Shown here piece after piece: positions 25,623 to 35,175 of a stretch of 64,000 bases of DNA (position 1 is its first letter; each line of letters starts with the position of its first letter). Source of the DNA: Acidobacteriota bacterium (GTDB lineage Bacteria; Actinomycetota; Acidimicrobiia; Acidimicrobiales; Microtrichaceae). A program made the translations under genes and the position numbers. The stretch covers positions 1-64,000 of the forward strand of contig QEUP01000018.1 of assembly GCA_003577145.1 (NCBI GenBank), in the 5' to 3' direction. The notes below the pieces were generated by a model. It made no database searches. It was given only the letters and a program-made list of their open reading frames with translations, and was not told the origin of the DNA.

Positions 25623-27101
25623 TCAGGAAGCTTCGGACACCGCGAAAGCGATGTCGTATGGAACGAGCTTGAGGGGCGACCTCTTGAGGATGTACCACCG
25701 TCCGCTGAAGCTGGCGGCGGTGTCGTCGCCTTGACCGCGGGCGAAGATCAGTGGGACATCGAACGTGCCGTCGGGTCCGCTGGTGATGATATGGCCGAAG
25801 CAGAAGAACAGACAGCCGACCTGGGCGGTGATCTTCTGGCCGTTGCCCCACTGTGCGTCGACGCTCACCGACGGGCCAAACCAGCCCTTGGTGACATCCA
25901 CGGTGCCAGTCACCGGCCCGTCGAGCGAGGCCGAGAGGCTGCCGCTGAGGGTCAGGGTGGCCGTGCCTGCCGGCGCATCGGGCTCCACGTACATCAAGTC
26001 GGTGAGGTAGACCATGCTCCCCATTTGGGGGCAGGGGCAGAACGCCGGAGTGGGGATCAGGGTGGAGTCGCCGGTCTCGATGTCGACGATTTCAAGCCCG
26101 GACGGACCGAACCAGTCTTCGCGCTGTATGACCAGACGTGAACCGGCGGGATCGGTTGCCCAGCGCATGGTGGCCCCCTCCTCGAGGTATACGCCCAGGC
26201 CGCCCTCAACGGGCAGTTCGGCGAGGAGATTGCCGTCGTAGTCATAGGTCGCGACCGCATGATCCGGACCGCTGTCGACGACGACGGCGTTCTGCTGCGG
26301 CAGGAGCGTCCGTACGGTCCAGGGCACACCGCCGCTCACCGGCGGGTCAGTCGCGTCGGCGAGCTTGGTGATTGTGGCCGCCGCGACGTCGATGCGGTAC
26401 AGCCCGTCACCACCTACCAGCACGCCGCTGGAGTCTGGGAGCCATTCGAGGTTTCCGGGTGCCGCGTCGCCGAGCTGGGCGGGGCCAAAGGTGGCGAGCT
26501 CTGCACCCGTATTGATGTCGGTGAAGCTCAAAATGCCGTCGACGTAGGTCGCAGCGGCCGACAGGTCCGGCGACACGAACCGGAACGGGGTGGCCATCAG
26601 GGCCGGTGGGTCGTCGTAGGGCTCCTCGAACAAGACGTCGATGGTCCCGGCCTGGTCGAGGGTGGCCCAGCCGCTCATCTCGTTGGCCACGTCGACGTAG
26701 GCACCGATGGCGGTGTCCTCATCGATCAACTGGTACGGAACCACGCAGGGTGGAGAGACCCCGTTTCCCGTGCTGCCGTAGGCTCCGTACCACTGGCACG
26801 CCCCGTCCATGGGCGTCTTGGTCACCTCGCCGGTGGCAGGATCGGCCTCCCACCATTCGTTCAACAGCCCGAACAGCTGCACCAAGCTGTATGTCTGGTG
26901 GATGGCGACGATTCGCGCGCCGTCAGAGTCCCCCGGCTCGTCCGCGAGGCTCACACCGCTCGAGGAAACCGTCCCCGAGGAAACCGTCCCCGGCCCGGCT
27001 CCGGCGCTCGGTACGACCAGCGCCGCGATCGTCGCCACGACTGTCAGGCTCAACCAGACCCGCCGCCCATTTCTCCGCACAATTCGATCTAGGTTCATCA
27101 T
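25623..27101 (-). CDS. Secreted protein, probable beta-propeller, unknown function
   Basis: 492 residues. The N-terminus RRNGRRVWLSLTVVATIAALVVPSAGAG is a Sec signal with an Ala-x-Ala site near residue 34. A TVSSGTVSS direct repeat follows. The body has WD/PD40-like blades: LEWLPDSSGVLVGGDGLYRID, ATYDYDGNLLAELPVEGG, MRWATDPAGSRLVIQRED. A Cys-rich segment (CPCPQM) and a C-terminal domain with TLTLSGSLSASLDGPVTGTVDV follow. No catalytic motif found. It looks like an extracellular binding or sensor protein. ATG-ATG start; either Met may serve. Confidence 0.65.
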   Translation of the reverse strand: MMNLDRIVRRNGRRVWLSLTVVATIAALVVPSAGAGPGTVSSGTVSSSGVSLADEPGDSDGARIVAIHQTYSLVQLFGLLNEWWEADPATGEVTKTPMDGACQWYGAYGSTGNGVSPPCVVPYQLIDEDTAIGAYVDVANEMSGWATLDQAGTIDVLFEEPYDDPPALMATPFRFVSPDLSAAATYVDGILSFTDINTGAELATFGPAQLGDAAPGNLEWLPDSSGVLVGGDGLYRIDVAAATITKLADATDPPVSGGVPWTVRTLLPQQNAVVVDSGPDHAVATYDYDGNLLAELPVEGGLGVYLEEGATMRWATDPAGSRLVIQREDWFGPSGLEIVDIETGDSTLIPTPAFCPCPQMGSMVYLTDLMYVEPDAPAGTATLTLSGSLSASLDGPVTGTVDVTKGWFGPSVSVDAQWGNGQKITAQVGCLFFCFGHIITSGPDGTFDVPLIFARGQGDDTAASFSGRWYILKRSPLKLVPYDIAFAVSEAS

Positions 27102-27129
27102 GGTCGTCTTTGTACAGGGTCAAGGCGTA

Positions 27130-27250
27130 GGCGCCTAGGGGGATCGGTCCCCCCTCCAGGTGGGCGACGACATGAGTTCGCGGCCGGTGCTGCCGCGGCG
27201 GTCGAGGCGCTCACGGGTGACCATCTCCTCCACCTGCCTCGGGAAGGACC
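27130..27250 (-). pseudogene. Fragment of the 31249-type coiled-coil family
   Basis: In one minus-strand frame it reads FPRQVEEMVTRERLDRRGS, matching FPARDVEEMVTREHLDRRLAEL of the intact gene (31249-31641). About 38 bases around GAGGCGCTCACGGGTGACCA are almost identical between the two. Start and C-terminal parts are absent. It lies between two unrelated genes. Confidence 0.55.
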
Positions 27251-27257
27251 CCGGGGT

Positions 27258-28322
27258 TCAGCCGGTTCCAGTCCCCCGGGCGAGTACTGCGGTGCTCGGA
27301 GTCTGCTCGGCATCCTGATGCAGCCAGCGAGGTCGCCAGCCGGGCGGTACCTCATGGAGCGCCTCTGGCGGGGTGAGCTGGCGAGCCGATTCCTTGAAGG
27401 CGAAGTACATCACGACGATCAGCACGAGGTAGATGCCCGGTGGGTCCTGCAGGCTGTCGAAGCCGGAATGCAGTGCCATGGCGGCCAGCGCGGTGCCAAT
27501 CACCGGCCACGTGAGGTGGAAGCCGCCACGAAGGTGCCACGCCCGCCAGGCGACCGCGGCGATGAAGCCGGTCAGCATCATGTGCGTCAGCTCCACCAGC
27601 GGCCGTACTACGCCCAGGAACCACGGGCCGGCGCCGGACAGCCCTTCGCCAGGGCCTCCCGAGCTCAAACCGAGGTCGATGAATATCGGACGGCTGGTGG
27701 CCTCGAGGATTCCGAAGCCGGCGGCGGAGGCCAGCGCGATGGCCAGACCGGCGCGGGGATCGCGGTATCTGCCCGTGGCGAACAGCGCCAAGGGCACCAC
27801 GAGCTTCGCTGTCTCCTCGATCGGGCCCGTTACGTAGGTCTCGGTCATGACGTAGCCGGCTAGCTGCTCGACACCGTAAGCGATCGCGAATCCAGTGATT
27901 CCGCCGACGATCGCTACGACAAAGATGGGCGACCTGTCGACGACCTCGCCCAGTCGCAGGCGGCCGGCGATGAAGATGCCGAATGAGGCGGTGGTGGCGC
28001 AGGTGAACAAGAACGCGGTAACGGTGATGACCGCGAGGTTGTGGACCCTGCCGTAGGCGATGGTGCCACCGACGCCGATCACGACTCCGGCGGCGAGGAT
28101 GTGACACCACCGATGTGAGAAGAACGAGAAGGGGTGCCGCTTCCAGTGCGTCGCCGGTTCCTCGGCAGCTCCCGCCGGTTCCACTCGGCGCGTCCAGGCT
28201 TCACCGTCCCAGAACCTGTGGGCCGCGCCGCCGACTGGATCCGGATACCAGCCCTCCGGCTCGGCGATACTTGTTGCGCCGCGCTGGTGAGTCGCATCGC
28301 CACGTGACACCTCGGTGACCAT
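27258..28322 (-). CDS. prsW: DUF2510-PrsW fusion intramembrane protease
   Basis: 354 residues. Residues about 22-45 are a DUF2510 module (GWYPDPVGGAAHRFWDGEAWTRRV), which is common at the N-terminus of actinobacterial membrane proteins. About eight membrane helices follow. PrsW motifs are present: PIEETAKLVVPLAL (Glu-Glu near 165), a ELTHMMLTGF His near 250 and ALHSGFDSL near 285. PrsW proteases cut anti-sigma factors in Bacillus; here no sigma/anti-sigma pair is next door. Start at 28322 is the first GTG/ATG in frame; DUF2510 begins soon after. Confidence 0.85.
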   Translation of the reverse strand: MVTEVSRGDATHQRGATSIAEPEGWYPDPVGGAAHRFWDGEAWTRRVEPAGAAEEPATHWKRHPFSFFSHRWCHILAAGVVIGVGGTIAYGRVHNLAVITVTAFLFTCATTASFGIFIAGRLRLGEVVDRSPIFVVAIVGGITGFAIAYGVEQLAGYVMTETYVTGPIEETAKLVVPLALFATGRYRDPRAGLAIALASAAGFGILEATSRPIFIDLGLSSGGPGEGLSGAGPWFLGVVRPLVELTHMMLTGFIAAVAWRAWHLRGGFHLTWPVIGTALAAMALHSGFDSLQDPPGIYLVLIVVMYFAFKESARQLTPPEALHEVPPGWRPRWLHQDAEQTPSTAVLARGTGTG

Positions 28323-28394
28323 GCCCAGTTTTTCGGCCCCTCCGGCGCGGCGCTTGACCCTGAGGAGCGTGACCGACCTACCGAACGGCTGGTC

Positions 28395-31121
28395 TCAGTC
28401 GCCAGGGCTACCCGTGCAGGGCTCGACGTCCACCCGGAAGAGCCGATCGGACTGGGTCGGCTGCCACTGGTTCGGCAGGTAGGTGAGGTGCCCGTAGCCG
28501 CCGGCGAAGTGCAGCCACTTGACCATCCCTGGTTCGACGCAGGTGACGTCGCGCCATTCCGGGTAGAGGTATGGCTCCCAGGAGGCGTAGAGGATGACCT
28601 GGCCGGGGCGCACCGCCGGTGACAGTCGCGCCGCTGGGCTGCACGAGCCGAGGTCGTTGAAGACTCGCACGCGGTGGCCATCGGCTATCCCGCGAGCTGC
28701 GGCGTCGCCGGGGTTGATGTGCACGGTCGGGGTGCCGCGGGTGGTGCCGAGTATGTGGCGGTTGGTCGTGTTCGTCGAGTGGATGCTCCAGCGCGGATGG
28801 CCGCCGGTGAGCCGGAGCGGGTGATCACCGCCCATGGGAGGTACCGGCTTGTGGCGGGGAAGCTGTTCGTCGGCTTCGAGGAACCACGGGTGGTCTATGT
28901 AGAACTGGGCCCGGCCCGTCAGCGTCCCGTACGGGGTCAGGTCTTCGACGTGGTGCCGTAGAGCGACGAAGGGTTCGCCGGGCTCGATGTTGCTGCCGCT
29001 CATCGCCGCAACCAGGCGGGGAAGGCGCGCGGGAACAACGTAACCCTGCCGGCGCACCGAGGACAGGCTGGTGCCGGCTGGCAGGTTGCCGCCGAGGGTG
29101 GAGTCACGCAGGATCTCGTCGATGGCGGCCTCATCGGATTCGATGGCGCCGTCGAGCGTGTAGCGGGACGGGATGTCGGCATAGCTGCGACGCATGCCCA
29201 TCGGGTCGGCGTAGTCGACCAGACCGCGCTCGGCGGCGCGCCGGGCGATGGCCGAGGCGAGAGCACCGAAGATCTGCCAGTCCGACTTCGATTCGCCCGC
29301 CGGTTCCAGCGCCCGGTCCGAGAAGGTCCGCTCCCAGGCGTGTGAGGTGGCCAGCTGGATCTCGACGCGCTCAGCCGCGCACGAGGCGGGTAACACCACG
29401 TCGGCCTGCAGGCCGGTGGTGTTGAGGCGCCAGTCGAGTACCACGACGAGGTCCAGGGTCGGCCAGAGCTGGCGGAGCATCGTGCGTTGCCCGCCGCGGG
29501 TGTGGCGCAGGGTGTTCTGGGCCGCCTGGATCACCACCCGCGGCTTGACGTCGGGCCCCGGTCGGATGAGCCCGTCCCACCAGCCTTCGGCGATCGCCTC
29601 CTTGACGTACTCGTTGAACGGCCGGGGGCTGGCTCCGTAGTCGGGCCTCTCCCAGGTCTTGGCCAGGCCGCAGTGGTAGTAGAGGTAGAACGCCGGCGGT
29701 GTCATGGGTGTCCACCGGCTGGTGAGCTTGCCGACCTCGAGCGCGGCCTGGGCCTCTGACGCCGCCGGATCCGAAGCCCGCAACCCGTCGAGGACGGCAT
29801 CGACGGTCGCCAGTGCCTGCTCGCCGCCTTCGGCCCCCGCCTGCTGCTTGAGGAAGGAGAACAGCTCGCCGTCGAGCACGCCGATGATGTAGGTGTCCAG
29901 GCCGGTTCCCGGGCGCCCCCAGTTGCCCGTGAGCGCGAGCAGCAGCAGCATGGACCGCTCCATCAGGTCGCCGTGGTAGTGCTTGCAGCTCCCCAGGCCG
30001 TTGTGGAGCTTGGTTCGACCGCTCGCCACCAGCCGGGCGAGCTGGCGGATCGTGTCGGGGTGCACACCGCAAACCTCGGCGGCCGCCTCTGGTGAGTAGT
30101 CGGTCAGGCGCTCGCGCAGCAGGGTGAAGACGGGGGTGACCTCCTCATCGGTGCCGTCAGCGAGGCTCACCCGGAAGCGGCCTTCGAGCTGAGGGTCTGC
30201 CGGCCGGCCGAGGTCGCCAGGCTCGCACGGCACCAGCGCGTCGTCGTGCCACACGTAGAAGCGGTCGTCACGGCCGCCCTCCTGCATCTCGGATTGGCGG
30301 AGGAAGCGGCCGTCGGAGGTCTTGACCAGCAACGGCAGATCGGTCTGGGAGCGGATGAAGCCCTCGTCGATGAGGCCTTCGTCGATCAGCACCCGGCACA
30401 GCGCCAGGCCGAGTGCAGCATCGGAGCCGGGTACGATCCCGATGAAGTGGTCGGTGTGGATCGCCGAAGGGCTGTAGTCGGGGCCGATCAGCACGACCGT
30501 CGCGCCCCGGTAGCGCGCTTCGGTGAGGAAGTGGAAGTAGGGGATGCGGGTGAAGGCGGGATTGCCGTTCCAGATGATGATGACGTCGGAGCGGAACGTG
30601 TCGTCGGCACCCGACCCGCCGAGGACCGTGCCCAGGGTGAGCCATTGCCCGAGGTGGACGTCGCTCACCGCGCCGTTGCCCTCGGGACAGGCCGCACCCA
30701 TTGCCGCAGCGAAGCGGACCTTCGCCAAGCGGGTGAGCATGCCGGCGTTGCTGCCTTCCTCGATGACCACCGACTGGGGACCCGAGAACTCGATGGCGTC
30801 GATGATGGCATCGGCGACGGTGGTGAGCGCGTCCTCCCAGGACACCTGCTCCCAGCTGCCTTCGCCCCGCTCGCCCGCCCGCTTCAGCGGGTGCAGGATC
30901 CTGTCACCGCCGCTGATCTGGTCGTGCCAGGCGGCGCCCTTCTGGCAGCCGAGCGGGTTCATGTCGGGTATGCCGTCGATTCCCGGGAGGGTGCCGGACT
31001 GCTCTTCCCACACGACCTCGCCGTTCCTGGTGTAGATGCGGTAAGGGCAGTTGGCGATGCAGTTGGCGCTGTGCGCGCTCCAGTGCACCCGGTCCCAGTT
31101 CCAGCGGTCCCCGTAGCCCAT
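28395..31121 (-). CDS. Type II DMSO-reductase-family molybdoenzyme, catalytic subunit
   Basis: 908 residues. The N-terminus has H17-x3-C21-x3-C25-x33-C59, the His-bearing [4Fe-4S] pattern of the type II subgroup (nitrate reductase alpha, ethylbenzene/DMS dehydrogenase, chlorate/selenate reductase). GNGAVSDVHLG (near 160) has the probable Mo-ligand Asp. The C-terminal part (residues about 770-890) has the molybdopterin dinucleotide-binding domain: PLRLTGGHPRWSIHS, VHINPGDAAARGI and WEPYLYPEWRDVTC. No Tat signal is seen, and neither an Fe-S beta nor a gamma subunit is in the window. The substrate is therefore unknown. Start ATG 31121 follows GAGAGGGGGCGGT. Confidence 0.85.
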   Translation of the reverse strand: MGYGDRWNWDRVHWSAHSANCIANCPYRIYTRNGEVVWEEQSGTLPGIDGIPDMNPLGCQKGAAWHDQISGGDRILHPLKRAGERGEGSWEQVSWEDALTTVADAIIDAIEFSGPQSVVIEEGSNAGMLTRLAKVRFAAAMGAACPEGNGAVSDVHLGQWLTLGTVLGGSGADDTFRSDVIIIWNGNPAFTRIPYFHFLTEARYRGATVVLIGPDYSPSAIHTDHFIGIVPGSDAALGLALCRVLIDEGLIDEGFIRSQTDLPLLVKTSDGRFLRQSEMQEGGRDDRFYVWHDDALVPCEPGDLGRPADPQLEGRFRVSLADGTDEEVTPVFTLLRERLTDYSPEAAAEVCGVHPDTIRQLARLVASGRTKLHNGLGSCKHYHGDLMERSMLLLLALTGNWGRPGTGLDTYIIGVLDGELFSFLKQQAGAEGGEQALATVDAVLDGLRASDPAASEAQAALEVGKLTSRWTPMTPPAFYLYYHCGLAKTWERPDYGASPRPFNEYVKEAIAEGWWDGLIRPGPDVKPRVVIQAAQNTLRHTRGGQRTMLRQLWPTLDLVVVLDWRLNTTGLQADVVLPASCAAERVEIQLATSHAWERTFSDRALEPAGESKSDWQIFGALASAIARRAAERGLVDYADPMGMRRSYADIPSRYTLDGAIESDEAAIDEILRDSTLGGNLPAGTSLSSVRRQGYVVPARLPRLVAAMSGSNIEPGEPFVALRHHVEDLTPYGTLTGRAQFYIDHPWFLEADEQLPRHKPVPPMGGDHPLRLTGGHPRWSIHSTNTTNRHILGTTRGTPTVHINPGDAAARGIADGHRVRVFNDLGSCSPAARLSPAVRPGQVILYASWEPYLYPEWRDVTCVEPGMVKWLHFAGGYGHLTYLPNQWQPTQSDRLFRVDVEPCTGSPGD

Positions 31122-31248
31122 ACCGCCCCCTCTCGTAGGACTGAATGATATTCAAAAGGCTCGGCGTGCAAGCGCCCGAGGCAGAACAGTGCAGCAATGA
31201 TGAGTGGTACGCCGAGGCTCGGGCGACACGGGGCGGGTCGGCGACCGC

Positions 31249-31641
31249 TCAGTTGGTCAGGCTGAGAACCGTGACGGCCAACGTGAGGAAGGCGACGAGG
31301 GTGGCGGTGAGTGACATGTACAGCCGGGTCCCGAGCTGATGCATCTCCGCCCGGAGTTCGCCGCGAAGCTCGGCCATCTCGGCGCGAAGGCCGGTCGCGA
31401 GCTCGGCCATCTCGCCGCGTAGCTCGCCGCGAAGCTCGGCCATCTCGCCGCGAAGCTCGGCCATCTCGCCGCGTAGCTCGCCGCGAAGCTCGGCGAGGCG
31501 GCGGTCGAGGTGCTCACGGGTGACCATCTCCTCGACATCTCGGGCGGGGAACTGGCCGAGCATCTCGGCAGTCGCCTCCTCTCCGACGATGGGGGTCAGT
31601 CCCTGGAACAGGGCGGACCGGGATCGTTCGCTCAGGGCCAT
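31249..31641 (-). CDS. Coiled-coil membrane protein, intact family member
   Basis: 130 residues from ATG 31641, with RBS GGAGGGCATACC. Head: MALSERSRSALFQGLTPIVG then EEATAEMLGQFPARDVEEMV and TREHLDRRLAELRG. The coiled coil consists of 7- and 11-residue steps EMAELRGEL, nearly identical at DNA level (GCGAAGCTCGGCCATCTCGCC repeats at about 31365-31490). It ends with a membrane helix MSLTATLVAFLTLAVTVLSLTN. A frameshifted paralogue is at 16677 and a fragment at 27130. Function unknown; membrane-anchored trimer or filament-like scaffold is only a guess. Confidence 0.75.
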   Translation of the reverse strand: MALSERSRSALFQGLTPIVGEEATAEMLGQFPARDVEEMVTREHLDRRLAELRGELRGEMAELRGEMAELRGELRGEMAELATGLRAEMAELRGELRAEMHQLGTRLYMSLTATLVAFLTLAVTVLSLTN

Positions 31642-31787
31642 GGTATGCCCTCCAACTGGCATGCAGCTACGGAGGGGGAAGGGGAAAGCGAGCATACCCA
31701 CGTTCGGTGACAGTGGCCTGTGACTGACACGGAGGGCGGACTCCCGCCGTGCTTGCTTGTCGCGGGCGACGGCGCAACAGTCGTGCC

Positions 31788-32243
31788 ATGGCGAGGCTGC
31801 TGCTGGTCCATCACACCCCGTCGCCGTCGATGCATTCGATGTTCGAGGCGGCGAGGTCCGGCGCCGCGGATCCGGCGATCACCGGCGTCGAGGTCGTGAC
31901 CCGGGCGGCTTTGGCGGCGACGGTCTCGGACGTTCTCCAAGCCGATGGCTACCTGCTCGGGTCACCGGCGAACCTCGGCTACATCTCGGGAGCACTCAAG
32001 CACTTCTTCGACCAGATCTACTACCCCTGCCTGGAGGAGACAGTGGGCCGCCGCTACGGGTTGTACCTGCACGGCAACAACGACACGACAGGTGCCGAGC
32101 TGGCGGTCGACAAGATCACGACCGGGCTGCGCTGGCGACGGGCCCAGGCGCCGGTGACAGTCGTCGGGGAGCCGAGCCGGTCAGATCTCGACGCCTGCCG
32201 CGAGCTCGGCGCGGCGCTGGCGGCCGGACTCACATTGGGGTGA
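31788..32243 (+). CDS. FMN-dependent reductase/flavodoxin-like (151 aa)
   Basis: ATG 31788 is chosen since the fold begins at once: ARLLLVHHTPSPSMHSMFEAARSG (FMN phosphate loop), ADGYLLGSPANLGYISGALKHFFDQIYYP (flavin ring loop), GLYLHGNNDTTGAEL, and TVVGEPSRSDL at the C-terminus. Length fits NADPH-dependent FMN reductase or WrbA-like flavoproteins. The Gly-Asn-Asn loop is like that of flavodoxin-type quinone reductases. Stands alone. Confidence 0.8.
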   Translation: MARLLLVHHTPSPSMHSMFEAARSGAADPAITGVEVVTRAALAATVSDVLQADGYLLGSPANLGYISGALKHFFDQIYYPCLEETVGRRYGLYLHGNNDTTGAELAVDKITTGLRWRRAQAPVTVVGEPSRSDLDACRELGAALAAGLTLG

Positions 32244-32310
32244 CACCCGGGCTGCCTCTCCGGAGGCCTCCGGCTGCCTGCGCGGGGGCAAACGAGCGGC
32301 ACGCGACGGC

Positions 32311-34128
32311 TCAGCTCCCTGCGGGATCGGCGGGGGTTCCGCTCCTCGTCGAGCGGCGTGCCCGCTTGGCCGCGTACATGGCCTCGTCGGCGCGCCGCAG
32401 CAGCGCCTGGCCGTCGATGGCGCCGAAGGCGGTGGCCGTACCCACGCTGGCGCCCGTGGCGACCTCGTATTCGCCGATGGTGACCGGAGCCTCGAACTCG
32501 CGCTCGATTCGATCTGTCACCAGGCTCACCTCGGCCCGTTCCCGTACGCCGGGAAGGAGGGCCACGAACTCGTCTCCGCCGAGGCGCGCCACCATGTCGG
32601 TGCTGCGCACGCAGTGGCGCAGGCGATCCGCGGCCGCCCGCAGCAATTCGTCGCCGGCGTCGTGGCCGAGCTCGTCGTTGACCTCTTTGAGGCCGTCGAT
32701 GTCGACGAAAGCCAGGGCCACTCCGCTTTCGGACCGGCGTGCCTCCTCGACAGCCTCGGCGTACTTCTCCTCGAAGGCGAGCCGGTTGGGGAGCCCGGTG
32801 AGCGTGTCGTGCTTCGCAGCCCATTCGAGCGTCTGGCGAGCGTACTCGCGATCGGTGACATCGCGGGCACTGACCAGGTAGCCGTTGATCGCGCCGTCCG
32901 TCACGAGGTCGGTGACTGTCAGCTCGACCCAGTCAGCGGCACTGTCGGAGGGAACCAGGCGCAGCTCCGAACCCGTTGGCACTCCCGGGCGCAACGAGGC
33001 GGCCCGGACAAGGTCGTCGAACGCGTGCCGGTCATCGCCGTGGATGTAATCCGAGTAGGGGTTCTTGAGTCGCTCCTTCGGTGTCTGGCCGAAGACACGC
33101 TGCACCGCCGGATTGTCGAACGAGATGCACAGGTCGCGGTCGAGCACGCTCACCGCGTCGGCAGTGTTGGCTACGAGGGACTCGAAGCGGCGCGTGCCGC
33201 GACGATGGGTGATCAACGCCCGTCCCGCCAGGAGCGCACAGATGACGAACGCGGTGCCGATGGAGATCAGCGTGAAGAGCCTTGCCGAGGACATGCCCTC
33301 GTCGATCGCGGCGTAGAACTCCTCGGCGTTCTTCTCGCCGACGATGGACCAACCGGGGAGGGAGTCGAGGGGGGCTACGAAGGCCACGAGCTCCTCCCCG
33401 GCACGCGCGTAGTTCACCAACTCGGTCTCGGTGTCCTCGGGCACGGCGATCGGCTTGTCCCCGAAGGACTGGATGGAGCCGTCTTGGTGGCTGAAGCCGG
33501 TGCCGCTGGGGTCCACCGAGTAGATCATCTCGCCGGGAGGAGCGAGGGCGAAGGGTGTCGTCAGATCCCCGTCGGCGTACAGCACCACGAAGATGACGGA
33601 GCCGTCGTCCTGGGTGACCGGCACCGCTGCGCCGACCCTCGGCCTGTCACCGACATCGGCGACGTTCGTGAGAGTAGGCGTGCCCGCGCGCATCGCCTCC
33701 AGCGTGACCGGCGGGAACAGCGCCGCGGGCTCGGGCAGGTCTTCGGCCGCGATGGACGAGTAGACCAGTGCCAGGTTCTCGTCGAAGACCACCGCGTCTA
33801 CCTTGAGGTCCTCTCCGCTCCCCGCGGTCTGCCCGCCGTTGTCAGCGGCGACGATCTCGGCCGTCGGGGTGCCTTGGTTCACCGACGCGTCATCGAGGTC
33901 GGTGATCACCGCCTGTGTACCGCGGAGGAACGCATCGACTCCGATGTCGGAACCCGCAGCGAGGGCTTCGTAGCGGAGGAGCGTGTCTTCCTCGTGCTGC
34001 TCCCTCAGCTGCTCGTTCGACCTGGCTGTGGCGGCGAGAGCGGCGACGAGCACGATGGACGCGATACCGAACAGGCAAGCGAGCATCATGAGGACTGCGA
34101 GCCGGGTCGTGCGTGGCTGCCTACTCAA
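32311..34128 (-). CDS. Membrane-bound PAS-GGDEF diguanylate cyclase
   Basis: 605 residues from TTG 34128, chosen because GGAGGATCC precedes it and a signal-anchor begins (LAVLMMLACLFGIASIVLVAAL); longer frames to 34236 are possible. Residues about 40-295 are an extracytoplasmic sensor (Cache-like). A second membrane helix, LFTLISIGTAFVICALLAG, is at about 300-320. A PAS domain (about 335-445) precedes GGDEF: DTLTGLPNRLAFEE and ARLGGDEFVALL (active loop, near 535). An RxxD inhibitory site (RSTD) lies five residues before GGDEF, so product feedback is likely. It makes c-di-GMP. No EAL domain is fused. Confidence 0.88.
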   Translation of the reverse strand: MSRQPRTTRLAVLMMLACLFGIASIVLVAALAATARSNEQLREQHEEDTLLRYEALAAGSDIGVDAFLRGTQAVITDLDDASVNQGTPTAEIVAADNGGQTAGSGEDLKVDAVVFDENLALVYSSIAAEDLPEPAALFPPVTLEAMRAGTPTLTNVADVGDRPRVGAAVPVTQDDGSVIFVVLYADGDLTTPFALAPPGEMIYSVDPSGTGFSHQDGSIQSFGDKPIAVPEDTETELVNYARAGEELVAFVAPLDSLPGWSIVGEKNAEEFYAAIDEGMSSARLFTLISIGTAFVICALLAGRALITHRRGTRRFESLVANTADAVSVLDRDLCISFDNPAVQRVFGQTPKERLKNPYSDYIHGDDRHAFDDLVRAASLRPGVPTGSELRLVPSDSAADWVELTVTDLVTDGAINGYLVSARDVTDREYARQTLEWAAKHDTLTGLPNRLAFEEKYAEAVEEARRSESGVALAFVDIDGLKEVNDELGHDAGDELLRAAADRLRHCVRSTDMVARLGGDEFVALLPGVRERAEVSLVTDRIEREFEAPVTIGEYEVATGASVGTATAFGAIDGQALLRRADEAMYAAKRARRSTRSGTPADPAGS

Positions 34129-34299
34129 GGAGGATCCTCCACCTTCTACTTCGGCAGTTGCCAGGCCCGCCTGAGCAGGGCATACGACCCATTGACGGTG
34201 TGTTGGAGACCAGAGCTGAGAGCAGGTGAGGAGCACGACTCATGTGGTCCGACCTTCCCGTGAGTGACTACACGGCTCGAGTCGTGAGGCGTGTCACGC

Positions 34300-35175
34300 C
34301 TACTTCCGGCGGTATGGCACCGAATGCTCCCAGTCCGCGAGCAGGGTGCGCAGGCCGGTGGTCAGCGGCAGAGGCTGGTCGAGCATCACGTGGTGCCAGG
34401 CCAGGGGCACTTCGATGACGGGTGCGATCCTGCCCAGCTGCTCGTACATGTACTCGCCGATGTCGGGTGTGACGAGGCCGTACTCGGACCGGAACAGCGC
34501 GACGCGGCAGCGGATCTGCCGGAGCTGCTCGCCGGAGGGAACCCGGAAGGTGAAGATCCGCGGGTCGAACTTCCATGTCCAGCCGTCCTCGACCTGACGC
34601 AGCGAGGTGCGGGCGACGTGGTCGATGACGTAGGGCAGCGACGTCGGCTGGTCGGGAACCGTGCGGAAGCGGGAGAGCGCATCTTCCATCGTCGGATAGG
34701 TGCGCAGCGGGCCGAAGGCGATCCCCTCGGCGGCCGCCTCCTCCTCGGGCGCGGCCACCCGAACCGGCGAGTCGAGCACGACGATGCCAGCGAGTGTCTC
34801 GGGCTGTTCGGCCGCGGCGCTGATGGCAACCCACCCGCCCATGCTGTGGGCCACCACGATCGGCGGACCGTCTATCCCGGAGTGCTCGGCCACCGCCATG
34901 ACCTCCTGCGCCCAGGTCTCGGTCGGGTAGGTATCGCGACGGCCACTGTCGCCGTGCCCCGAGAGGTCGACGGCAACCACCTGGTACTCGGTGGCCAGCA
35001 TCGGGGCGATGTGGTCCCACCAACGAGCGTGGGCCGCACCGCCGTGCACGAACACCAGGCCGGCCCGGCCCCGGCCGCCCCTGACCAGGTAGTGGATGTC
35101 GCACCCCTCGACCGTGACGAGGTCCTCCTCGTACGGCGCGGCCACAGCCTCTTTGAACCAGTCGGGTGTGTTCAT
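34300..35175 (-). CDS. Alpha/beta hydrolase (291 aa)
   Basis: Start ATG 35175 (MNTPDWFKEAVAAPYEED). Oxyanion loop VFVHGGAAHARWW (about 42-54), DLSGHGDSGRRD, nucleophile elbow VAHSMGGWVAIS (Ser near 110), a cap region, and final His in AWHHVMLDQPLPLT (about 267). All three catalytic positions seem present. Substrate unknown; esterase, epoxide hydrolase-like or dehalogenase-like enzymes share this fold. It lies upstream of the cyclase gene on the same strand, 171 bases apart. Confidence 0.85.
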   Translation of the reverse strand: MNTPDWFKEAVAAPYEEDLVTVEGCDIHYLVRGGRGRAGLVFVHGGAAHARWWDHIAPMLATEYQVVAVDLSGHGDSGRRDTYPTETWAQEVMAVAEHSGIDGPPIVVAHSMGGWVAISAAAEQPETLAGIVVLDSPVRVAAPEEEAAAEGIAFGPLRTYPTMEDALSRFRTVPDQPTSLPYVIDHVARTSLRQVEDGWTWKFDPRIFTFRVPSGEQLRQIRCRVALFRSEYGLVTPDIGEYMYEQLGRIAPVIEVPLAWHHVMLDQPLPLTTGLRTLLADWEHSVPYRRK

